The notes below the pieces were generated by a model that was not told where the DNA came from, made no database searches, and saw only the letters and a list, made by a program, of their open reading frames with translations. A stretch of 64,000 nt of DNA from Holophagales bacterium (GTDB lineage Bacteria > Acidobacteriota > Thermoanaerobaculia > Multivoradales > Multivoraceae), in the NCBI GenBank assembly GCA_009837885.1, contig VXSP01000012.1:109061-173060 (forward strand), read 5' to 3'. This document shows positions 20,320 through 28,261 of this stretch, piece after piece; position 1 is the stretch's first letter, and the number at the start of each line of letters is the position of its first letter. Made by a program: the position numbers and the translations under genes.

Positions 20320-20835
20320 ATGTCGGCGACCGAGTTTCAGCCATCTCTTGAAGGCGAGGCGCGGCTGTTGCTTCTCATTGAGGCCTTCAGTCGGGGTGCG
20401 AAGGTGCTTGAAGGCCGCACCAAGCTCGCAAAGCTCGATTTTCTGCTCCGATATCCGAGCTACTACACGCGGGCTCTCGAAATCAGGCGACCGCAACTGG
20501 CGGACGCGACAGACGAACCGGAACCCGACCTCGAATCGCGGATGGTGCGATACCGGTTCGGTCCATGGGACCCGGCGTACTACGCCCTACTCGGGCGGCT
20601 GATCGGAAAGCGGCTCGTCAGACCAGCACCCTTCAACCGTGGTATCGGCTATCGAGCCACAGACAAGGGCCGTGCCTTAGCGCAGGCGATGCGCCATGAG
20701 CCGGCGTGGGTCGACACTGCCGAGCGGACCGAAGTCCTTCGCCGCCACTTCGATCTCAGCGGTGCCTTTCTGAAGAAGTTCATTTATGAGCACTTCCCCG
20801 AGGTGACCAAGGCGACTTGGGGGGAATCACTATGA
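20320..20835 (+). CDS. ABC-three-component system middle component
   Basis: 171 residues from ATG 20320, one base after the DUF4297 stop. The N-terminal part has LLLLIEAFSRGAKVLEGRTK, then LAKLDFLLRYP, a winged-helix-like pattern typical of ABC-3C middle components. The rest has RYRFGPWDPAYYALLGRLIG and RATDKGRALAQAM (winged-helix wing). It probably links the nuclease effector to the ATPase. The stop overlaps the ATG of the ATPase gene (ATGA). The subtype of middle component cannot be fixed by eye. Confidence 0.7.
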   Translation: MSATEFQPSLEGEARLLLLIEAFSRGAKVLEGRTKLAKLDFLLRYPSYYTRALEIRRPQLADATDEPEPDLESRMVRYRFGPWDPAYYALLGRLIGKRLVRPAPFNRGIGYRATDKGRALAQAMRHEPAWVDTAERTEVLRRHFDLSGAFLKKFIYEHFPEVTKATWGESL

Positions 20836-22697
20836 GGCTACGGGTCAACGACGTTAGCCTGGAGGGAGCGGATCGTTCCGTGTCGCTCTCGCCTGGTCTC
20901 AACATCATCACAGGACCGATCGCGTCCGGCAAGACAACATTGGTTCGGTACCTTCGGTTCTTGTTGGGAGGCTCTTTCCGGCACGCTCCTATCGAAGCCC
21001 GCACCAACGTCGTTGCGGTTTCGGGCTCGGTAGATCTCGCTGACAAGACGTTCTTCATCATCAGGCCAGCCGTCACGACAGCGACCGCCCGCGTTGAGAT
21101 AGCGGGCGACGACGAGACTTGGAGATTGCCAGCGACCTCGGCGCCCGATCGGCAAACCTACGTGAACTGGCTCCTCGCACAACTCAGCCTCCCGCAGATC
21201 GATGTCCCCTCGGCACCAACGAGACCGGACTCTGATCCTACTCCAGTCAGCATCAACGACTACCTCCTCTATTCGTACTTGGCGCAGGACGAGTTGGGAT
21301 CCTCAGTGTTCGGCCACCGCGACCCGTTCAGGAACATTAAGAGGAAGTACGTGTTCGACATCACGTACGGTTTCTACGACCTCAAGGCGGCGCAGATTCA
21401 GGAGCGTCTGAGGTACGTCCAAGGCCAACTCAGGGAAGTGAGGTCACGCCAGACACTGTTCCGCACGTTCTTCGATGGCACGGCCCTGGAGAACCGGGCC
21501 CGCATCGAGAAGGAGCTTCGTGAAGTAGACGCAGAACTTGCAGACGTGGAGGGCGCCGGCGCTGACTTGGCCTCAGAGCCGCGGAAGAGCGCCGATACGG
21601 CGCAGTTGCAGGAGGAGATCTTCAACCTTGAGAAGCATACGGCTGGCCTGCAGGCGGAGATTGGGGCGGAACGACAGTCCCTAGCCAACTTGAAGACTCT
21701 CGCAACACAACTCGAAGCGCAATCAGCCAAGTTGACTCGATCTGTCGTCTCACACAAGCACCTGATGGATTTGGACTTCGTAGTCTGTCCTCGTTGCGGC
21801 AGTGAGCTCGACTCCGCCAAGCAATCCGCGGATATCTGTTATCTGTGCGCTCAGGAGCCCGCGCTTGAGTTTTCTCGCGACCTTCTGGTCAAGGAACAAG
21901 GAGCAGTCGAACAACAATTGAAAGAAGTCCAGGACTTGTTTCAGGAGCGGGAGATGCGGAGTTCCGCTCTCGAACGCCAGCTTGAAGAGGCGCATGACAA
22001 CTTGGTAAGGACGCGGCGGGAACTCGACTTCCGGACCAGAGCCTTCGTCTCGGAACGGGCAGAGAGGATCGCGGCGACGGCCAGCCAAAGAGCGGCCTTG
22101 TCGGCGAGGTCGGCTCAGCTGGGGGAGTACCTGGAGGTCTTAGGGAGAATCGACGAGGCTCAGAGAGTGGCGGGCCACCTCACGAGGGAAAAGGACGCCC
22201 TTGAGCAGGAGCTTGCGGCGGCCGTGGCAGACTCGACCGACAGTCAGCGGAGAGTGAGCCATCTTAAGGAGCGATTCAACGAGATGCTCGAACGGCTTAG
22301 ACCGCCGCGGTTTGGTGAGCAAGAGTTGTCGGACATCAATCCAAACACCTACTTGCCCGTCTATCGCGGTAGACCGTTTGGAGAGGTCAGCTCCCCCGGA
22401 TTGGTGACGCTGATCAACGTCGCTCACGCCTTGGCTCACCACGTGACGGCGGCCGAGCTGGGGTTGAAGCTGCCGAATCTACTCGTCATAGATGGACTCA
22501 GCGAGCACCTCGGGCAGGAGGGGCTGGACCCGGAACGACTAGATGCGATATACGATCTGCTCATCGAGACGTCACAGGCGCACCAGGAGTTGCAGGTCAT
22601 TGTGGTTGACAACGAGGTTCCTGAGAGGGCTCGGTCTTTCGTGCGGCTAGAGCTGTCGGAGGACGACCGTTTGATCCGCGAGGCTGCGGAGGGCTGA
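20832..22697 (+). CDS. SMC/Rad50-like ABC ATPase of the three-component system
   Basis: 621 residues. Walker A is GPIASGKTTLVRY near residue 29. A long coiled coil (about residues 190-520) is interrupted by a zinc-hook-like CPRCGSEL...CYLC near residues 318-342. The C-terminal lobe has a Walker B LLVIDGLSEHLG and VIVVDNEV. SMC/Rad50-like ATPases of this size act as DNA-sensing or loading engines in defence operons. The CxxC pairs may dimerise through zinc, as in Rad50. The gene is translationally coupled to the middle-component gene. Confidence 0.85.
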   Translation: MRLRVNDVSLEGADRSVSLSPGLNIITGPIASGKTTLVRYLRFLLGGSFRHAPIEARTNVVAVSGSVDLADKTFFIIRPAVTTATARVEIAGDDETWRLPATSAPDRQTYVNWLLAQLSLPQIDVPSAPTRPDSDPTPVSINDYLLYSYLAQDELGSSVFGHRDPFRNIKRKYVFDITYGFYDLKAAQIQERLRYVQGQLREVRSRQTLFRTFFDGTALENRARIEKELREVDAELADVEGAGADLASEPRKSADTAQLQEEIFNLEKHTAGLQAEIGAERQSLANLKTLATQLEAQSAKLTRSVVSHKHLMDLDFVVCPRCGSELDSAKQSADICYLCAQEPALEFSRDLLVKEQGAVEQQLKEVQDLFQEREMRSSALERQLEEAHDNLVRTRRELDFRTRAFVSERAERIAATASQRAALSARSAQLGEYLEVLGRIDEAQRVAGHLTREKDALEQELAAAVADSTDSQRRVSHLKERFNEMLERLRPPRFGEQELSDINPNTYLPVYRGRPFGEVSSPGLVTLINVAHALAHHVTAAELGLKLPNLLVIDGLSEHLGQEGLDPERLDAIYDLLIETSQAHQELQVIVVDNEVPERARSFVRLELSEDDRLIREAAEG

Positions 22698-22777
22698 ACG
22701 GTGCGCTGGTGCCTCTGGGGATAGAGTGCAGACTATGACGAGTGCCGATCTTCCTGCACTGCCGGGGTAGCCGTCCA

Positions 22778-22796
22778 GTTGTGAAAGTGACACAAC
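22778..22796. promoter_or_regulatory. Inverted repeat upstream of the NYN gene
   Basis: GTTGTG (22778-22783), spacer AAAGTGA, CACAAC (22791-22796): a perfect 6-bp inverted repeat 22 bp before the GTG of the NYN-domain gene. A strong Shine-Dalgarno (AAGGAGAG) follows, so the site sits where a repressor would cover the promoter or leader. Its presence suggests separate regulation of the NYN gene rather than simple read-through from the ATPase gene. Confidence 0.35.
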
Positions 22797-22818
22797 ACCC
22801 GAAGGAGAGTATCGTAGC

Positions 22819-23379
22819 GTGGGAAAGAACTTCACGTACGTAGACAACTCGAACGTCTTTATCGAAGGCCAGAGAGTGTCTGCGGTGACGCTGGGTCAAG
22901 CGGAGAGCATCGTGGATGCCATGAACCGGCGTATCATTGACTATGGATGGAGGCTCGACTATGGAGCACTGCACGAGATCGCGTGCGGACAGCCAAATGA
23001 GATTGGTGCGGCGTACTTGTGGGGCTCGCCGCCGCCGGGAGATTCCTTTTGGGAAAGGGTTGAGCGCTACGGTTTCCGAGTGACGACGTATGAGAGGAAC
23101 GTCGCTGGAAAAGAGAAGAAGGTGGACGTCGCCATTGCACATCAGATCACCAAGGACGCTTACTCAGGTGTCATCAGGAAAGGCGTCGATGAGATCACAC
23201 TCGTTGCTGGCGACAAGGACTATGTTCCAGTGGTCCGGGATCTCGTTGCGGACGGCCATGTCTTCGACGTCGTTTTCTGGAGCCACGCGGCGCGGGAACT
23301 CAGGGAGGCAGGTAGTAGCTTCGTATCACTCGATAAGTACCTTGGTGTGCTGACCAAGCGTTGGACGCCGAAAGTCTGA
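22819..23379 (+). CDS. NYN-domain (PIN-like) RNase-type protein
   Basis: 186 residues from GTG 22819, with AAGGAGAG upstream. NYN motifs are clear: YVDNSNVFIEG at the start (first acidic residue), KKVDVAIAHQI in the middle, and TLVAGDKDYVPVVRDL (the S/AGDxDF-like motif). These acidic residues form a Mg-dependent PIN-like nuclease site. NYN proteins often act in RNA processing and are found in defence loci. It lies 121 bp after the ATPase gene and could be a fourth member of that system or an independent gene. Confidence 0.85.
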   Translation: MGKNFTYVDNSNVFIEGQRVSAVTLGQAESIVDAMNRRIIDYGWRLDYGALHEIACGQPNEIGAAYLWGSPPPGDSFWERVERYGFRVTTYERNVAGKEKKVDVAIAHQITKDAYSGVIRKGVDEITLVAGDKDYVPVVRDLVADGHVFDVVFWSHAARELREAGSSFVSLDKYLGVLTKRWTPKV

Positions 23380-23382
23380 GGA

Positions 23383-23595
23383 TGGAGAACGACCTTCCGG
23401 CGCTTTCGGTTCTGGCCGGCCGGGAAGGTCGGGGGCGTGTAGCCGATTGCGGAACCCCAAGGCGTCTGCAACACGGCACGCTCGCATCTCCGGTTGCGTG
23501 TTCCTCGATCTCGCTCGTGGCATGCGCTGGCTTCTGTCCTCGGGAGACAGCGTGTCAAGACTCGCGGGCTCCCTCATGGCGGGCTCCATGGGCAC
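23383..23595 (-). pseudogene. vsr: Truncated, frameshifted very-short-patch-repair endonuclease (vsr) remnant
   Basis: The frame encodes DTLSPEDRSQRMPRARSRNT, QPEMRACRVADALGFRNRLH and DLPGRPE, the start of Vsr endonucleases. The expected continuation (RKVV, then HGCFWH) appears only as NRKRRKVVL in another frame, and the catalytic part is absent, with the NYN gene beginning there instead. So the gene is frameshifted and 3'-truncated. Functional vsr normally lies beside a cytosine methylase gene, which is absent here. It marks past recombination in the island. Confidence 0.75.
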
Positions 23596-23682
23596 CTCAA
23601 CGTGCCTAGAGCTAGTGCTAGGCAGTAGGCAGCTAGCCTGGAGGTGACTTGGCTTGAGGGGACCGGCAGCGTGGAGGCGACC

Positions 23683-26600
23683 CTACGCAGCTATCGAGAA
23701 CTCGCCACGGACGGCCCGTTGCCAGACGTGGTCGTAGATCTCTCCTGCTATCGTCTCCTTCTCCTCGGGCGTGAACGGCGGTGTAGGAAGTGCTCCGTGG
23801 AGTTGGTCGAGGATGAACACCCGTACCTCTGCCTTGGTCTGTTCCTTTTCCCAGAATCGATCCAGTTCCTGTAGGAGGGCCCCGATCGAGGCTAGTAGAT
23901 CCCGGCTGGCCTGCTTCACCCGCTCGCGCTCGGCCTTTCCGAGGCCGTCCTTCTTCAGCAGGTCGAACAAGGCCAGCTCCTCCTCGCTGAGCCCCTCTTC
24001 GACGGCGCGGCTTTGCTCGGCGTCCAGTTCCTGCACGAGTTCCACCAGGCGCTGAAAGGTCACCTCGACGGTGACTCGGTCCTTCTCGCGGTTGTAGTCG
24101 GCGACGATCTCCTCGTATCTTCGCTGGTAGTCCATCCGTGACGGATTGCGGGCGAGCATCCCGGCCAGCGCCGCCTCGACGGTCTCGCGGATGTCCTTGA
24201 GCACCGTTGCCTTGCGGTCGACCTTGTTCGTGAACTCATCGCGCAGCTTCTCCATGTCGATTTGGCTCAGATCCAGTTTCAGGGTTTCGGCTTGGTCGCG
24301 ACCCGGTTGCTCCGTTCGGATCGCCTCGTTCACAATCCGATGCAGTTCTTTCAGTAGTTCCGTAACGTCCGCTGTGTCGCGTCGCTCCGAGAGCTTCTTG
24401 TAGATCGCCTCGATGTTATCGTGCCGCTCCGCGTAGACGAACGCAGACGGCTCCGTCAGCAACGCCTTGAAGCGGTTGAACACCTCGCGGGCGAGGGTCT
24501 CGAAGCATCGCTTGCCGTCGTCGGATGCATAGAGAGCCTCCACAGCGTCCTTCAGTCCCTTGATGCGCGTGAAACCCTTGGAACCGATCAACGCCCGGGG
24601 ATCGAACCCCAGGCGGCGAAGGTGCGCCTCCGTCGTCTCGATTGCCGCGATCAAGGCCAGGACCCGCTCCTCGATGGGGACGATGATCTCGTCGCCCTCG
24701 TCGCCTTCGTCGCCAAGGGCGTACTGCGCAAGCGCTTCGCGCAAGCTCTTCAGAACGCCGTTGTAGTCGACGATCAGACCAAAGTCCTTACCCGGCCAGA
24801 CGCGGTTCGCCCTCGCGATTGCCTGCATCAGGTTGTGCGCCTTCATCGGCTTGTCGATGTAGAGCGTCGAAAGGCACTCGACGTCGAAACCCGTGAGCCA
24901 CATGGCGCAGACGACGGCGACGCGGAAGCGGTGATCCGGGTCCTTGAACGCAGTGTCGACATCGACGCGTGTGCCGTCGGCACCCTCGAACCCCCGCTTC
25001 ATCAGTTCCCGGTGCGGAACGATGTCGCAGTCCCACTTCGCGAAGTCGCGCACCTCGTTCCGCGCCTCGCTGATGATCAGTCCGACATACGTCTCTTCAA
25101 GCCAGACGGCCTGGCTCGTCAGCTTCTTCGCTTCCTCGTCCCGCGCAGCGCGAAAATCGGGGTCGACCGCATTGAGCGCTTCGGCGCGCTTGGCCGCCGC
25201 CGCTACCCGCACGCTCGCCGCCTTCGATGACCACCGGGGCCGGATGAGCTGGAGCATCCGGGCGCACGTGATCTTGTCGATGCACACCAGCATCGACTTT
25301 CCCGACTCCCACCGCTTCGCGCAGTGGTCGACGAAGTCCTCGGCGATTCGCTCTAGCCGCTCGTCAGCGGTAATCACCTCGTAGTCCTTGCCAAGCAGTT
25401 TGTCGAGGAGCGCCTCCTGGTCTGGGTCGAGATCGGCCTGTTCGATCCTGTACGCCATGCGCTCGTTCAGATCCGACCGCGCCACCCCCAGCTTGTCGCC
25501 CCGGTTCTCGTAGACCAGCTTGACCGTCGCGCCATCCTCCTCGGAACGCTTGAAGTCGTAGCGCGAGACGTAGTCGCCGAAGATGCGCCTGGTGAGTTCG
25601 TCGTGCTGGAACAGCGGCGTTCCGGTGAAACCGATGAACGCCGCGTTCGGCAAGGCCGCTCGCATGTTGCGGGCCAGCCGACCGGCTTGGGTGCGGTGCG
25701 CCTCATCGGAGATCACGATGATGTCGTCACGCTTGCTGTACGGGCGATTCGGATCGACGTCCTTGTTGAACTTGTGGATCAGGCTGAAGACGTAGCGGTG
25801 GTTCTTCTTCAACAGCTGTTCCAGATCGTCGCCTGACCTGGCGCGCGGTGTCCTCTTGTCGACGATGCCGGTACCGACGAAAGTCCCGTAGATCTGACTG
25901 TCGAGGTCGTTCCTGTCGGTCATCAACAGGAACGTGAAGTTGCCCTCGAGCTTGCGACGCACTTTCTCGGCGAAGAACGCCATGGAGTAGGACTTCCCAC
26001 TGCCCTGTGTGTGCCAAAACACACCCAGCCGACCGAGGTCGGGATGCGCCCGCTCGACAATGTCCGCCGGTCCATCGGGAAGGTAGTGGCTGGTCTCCCT
26101 CGCGACCATCATCGACGCCCGTCTCGCTCCTGCGGACGTCCGGGTTTCGAGCGGGAGTTCTACGACGCGGTGCTTGAGACGCCGGCCGACTGGGAACTCC
26201 TGCTTGAGTTCCTCCTGCTTGCGCACGGACTCGATCGCGCGATTCACCCCGAGCACTTGGTGATTCCGGGCGATGACTTTTCGCGTGGCGCCCACCTTGC
26301 TCTCGTCGAACAGGATGAAGTTCTCGACGATGTCGAGCAGTCGGTCATGGTCGAGCATGCCCTTCAACAGCGTCTCCGCTTCGAGGGTTCCGCTATCTGA
26401 TTCGTCGAGTCTCTTCCACTCCGCGAAGTGGTCCCACGGGCTCGTGATCGTGCCGTAGCGCGCCCGGTCCCCATTCGAGACCACCAGGAAAGCGTTGTGA
26501 TGGAACGCATGGGCGATGACGCTCTCGTCCATGTAGTCGGACAGATTCTTGTCGAATCCCTCGCGGACGTTCCTGTAGACTGCCTTCAGTTCGACGAGTA

Positions 26601-27099
26601 CCAGTGGCAGGCCGTTGACGAAGCAGACGAGATCGGCACGGCGGTTGTAGTGCGGTGTGCGGATGCCGGTCAGTTTCAGTTCGCGCACGGCGAGGAAGCG
26701 GTTCGAGCCTGGCATATTGTCGAAGTCGATCACCTGGGCGCGACCGGCCTTCGGCTGACCGTCCGGCCCACGGTACTCCACGGGCACGCCCTCGCGGAGC
26801 AGTCGGTAGAAGTCGCGGTTATGCTGCAAAGTGGAGCGGCTAACGTCGTACACGGTTAGGTCCCGCAGCGCGTCGTCGATTGCAGAGGCGGGTAGGCCGG
26901 GATTCAAACGCCGCAGCGCCGCTCGCAGATCGCGAGTGAGCACGGCTTCCTTCCTATCGGTGCGGCCGAGCGTACCGTCAGCTCCAAAGGTCTCCCTGTC
27001 CCGCGCGTAGATGCTGTCCCAGCCTAGCTCTCGCTCCAGATACTCCGCGAACGTAGCCTGAACCAGTCGGTCCTCGCTGTTAACGGACGTTATAGCCAC
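23683..27099 (-). CDS. hsdR: Type I restriction-modification system endonuclease/translocase subunit R
   Basis: 1138 residues. The N-terminal nuclease domain has HYNRRADLVCFVNGLP, then LVLVELKA (D...ExK). The SF2 translocase core has HTQGSGKSYSM (Walker A), VISDEAHRTQ (DEAH) and FIGFTGTP. A helical C-terminal region contacts HsdM. The length fits the larger HsdR class. HsdR with HsdM2S cleaves unmodified DNA after ATP-driven translocation. It lies 34 bp downstream of hsdS on the same strand. The gene appears intact. Confidence 0.95.
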   Translation of the reverse strand: MAITSVNSEDRLVQATFAEYLERELGWDSIYARDRETFGADGTLGRTDRKEAVLTRDLRAALRRLNPGLPASAIDDALRDLTVYDVSRSTLQHNRDFYRLLREGVPVEYRGPDGQPKAGRAQVIDFDNMPGSNRFLAVRELKLTGIRTPHYNRRADLVCFVNGLPLVLVELKAVYRNVREGFDKNLSDYMDESVIAHAFHHNAFLVVSNGDRARYGTITSPWDHFAEWKRLDESDSGTLEAETLLKGMLDHDRLLDIVENFILFDESKVGATRKVIARNHQVLGVNRAIESVRKQEELKQEFPVGRRLKHRVVELPLETRTSAGARRASMMVARETSHYLPDGPADIVERAHPDLGRLGVFWHTQGSGKSYSMAFFAEKVRRKLEGNFTFLLMTDRNDLDSQIYGTFVGTGIVDKRTPRARSGDDLEQLLKKNHRYVFSLIHKFNKDVDPNRPYSKRDDIIVISDEAHRTQAGRLARNMRAALPNAAFIGFTGTPLFQHDELTRRIFGDYVSRYDFKRSEEDGATVKLVYENRGDKLGVARSDLNERMAYRIEQADLDPDQEALLDKLLGKDYEVITADERLERIAEDFVDHCAKRWESGKSMLVCIDKITCARMLQLIRPRWSSKAASVRVAAAAKRAEALNAVDPDFRAARDEEAKKLTSQAVWLEETYVGLIISEARNEVRDFAKWDCDIVPHRELMKRGFEGADGTRVDVDTAFKDPDHRFRVAVVCAMWLTGFDVECLSTLYIDKPMKAHNLMQAIARANRVWPGKDFGLIVDYNGVLKSLREALAQYALGDEGDEGDEIIVPIEERVLALIAAIETTEAHLRRLGFDPRALIGSKGFTRIKGLKDAVEALYASDDGKRCFETLAREVFNRFKALLTEPSAFVYAERHDNIEAIYKKLSERRDTADVTELLKELHRIVNEAIRTEQPGRDQAETLKLDLSQIDMEKLRDEFTNKVDRKATVLKDIRETVEAALAGMLARNPSRMDYQRRYEEIVADYNREKDRVTVEVTFQRLVELVQELDAEQSRAVEEGLSEEELALFDLLKKDGLGKAERERVKQASRDLLASIGALLQELDRFWEKEQTKAEVRVFILDQLHGALPTPPFTPEEKETIAGEIYDHVWQRAVRGEFSIAA

Positions 27100-27133
27100 G
27101 ATCTCGACCTGCCCGTGACACTGCCTCGACCTC

Positions 27134-28261
27134 TCATCGGGCCACGATGTCCCCGTTCATGAGGCGCGGGAGGAGTAGGTCGCGGGCCTCCGCGAGTCCT
27201 CGACTCTGAAGCGCAAGCGTTTTGCACTGTCTCGAGATCGCCCGGATCGCATCGTTGAAATCGCGGAGCAGTCGCGGTGGGGGTCTTGCAACGAGATACT
27301 GCTTAAGAACCTCCCAATCGGCGCGAGGCATCTTCGAACCTTCTCGGACTGTCTTCGAGGCTACAGCTATGAAGTGGTCACTCGAGATCGCGCACAGCAC
27401 CAAGGGCCAGTCGGCCTTGTCAAGGACCCGCAGGACGATTGCGTCCGACGACGCCAAGCCTCCTCGCAGGGCGAAGCCAACTTTGTGGAAGTAAGGTCTG
27501 ATTTTGCAGAAGAGGATGTCGTCGGCGCGGAAGCGCCACTTCGTACTTGCGACACGGTCGGCAGGCTCCCAGTTCGCCAATGTAAACGAACGACGGGGAA
27601 TATGTTCCAAGCCGATATGCGCGTCGTCTTCTAGGAAGTCCGCCGGTCGCACGCCTTGCTTCACAACTTGCACCGACTCGCCCAAGGTTCGTGCCTCCCA
27701 CCCTTCCGGAACGCCTTCGCCGTCGACAATCCCGACGTGCTCGTGTCCGGGAAACCGGAAGTGGACACACCACTCTCGGTACAGCAACCGCGCGGTCTCC
27801 TCCAGCAGCGTGATACGCCGCCGGTTGTTCTCGATCAGGTCGTCGTAGCTGGAGAGGATCGAGACGATGGCCTCCTGTTCGCTCGGTCCAGGGGAGAGCA
27901 CTCTTAGCGTGTGGAGGACGTTTCGGTTGAACCCCGGAACAGCTGCCTTCTCCGACCGGTACTTTCGGAGTGTGTTTCGCAACAGATAGCCGACGAAACG
28001 CGGATCGTTCCCTTTGAAGTCGACAACATAAAGAGCGGTGTTTAGGGGCCAGTAGGGCTCCTGTACAAAGAAAACCTCCCCTAGAGTACCGTATCTACCT
28101 GTTACTACTCCGGGCGGTTCAGCTTTGGCCACGCTGTGGAAGCCTGTGACGCCCGAGGACGACACGACAGGCACATCGCCGGGGAGCCGCTGCCGCTCCG
28201 GAAGGTCGTGACCGCGCTTCAAGGTCATTACCTCCCCGAGGGCCTTGGGTCGCCAACTCAC
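27134..28261 (-). CDS. hsdS: Type I restriction-modification system specificity subunit S
   Basis: 375 residues with the two-TRD HsdS layout. Half one is residues 1-150, ending PSEQEAIVSILSSYDDLIENN, then a central helix RRRITLLEETARLLYREW. Half two has GWEARTLGESV, then a C-terminal helix LAEARDLLLPRLMNGDI. The two target-recognition domains set the bipartite DNA site; the site cannot be read from sequence. GTG 28261 overlaps the hsdM stop (GTGA), so S is coupled to M. Confidence 0.93.
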   Translation of the reverse strand: MSWRPKALGEVMTLKRGHDLPERQRLPGDVPVVSSSGVTGFHSVAKAEPPGVVTGRYGTLGEVFFVQEPYWPLNTALYVVDFKGNDPRFVGYLLRNTLRKYRSEKAAVPGFNRNVLHTLRVLSPGPSEQEAIVSILSSYDDLIENNRRRITLLEETARLLYREWCVHFRFPGHEHVGIVDGEGVPEGWEARTLGESVQVVKQGVRPADFLEDDAHIGLEHIPRRSFTLANWEPADRVASTKWRFRADDILFCKIRPYFHKVGFALRGGLASSDAIVLRVLDKADWPLVLCAISSDHFIAVASKTVREGSKMPRADWEVLKQYLVARPPPRLLRDFNDAIRAISRQCKTLALQSRGLAEARDLLLPRLMNGDIVAR

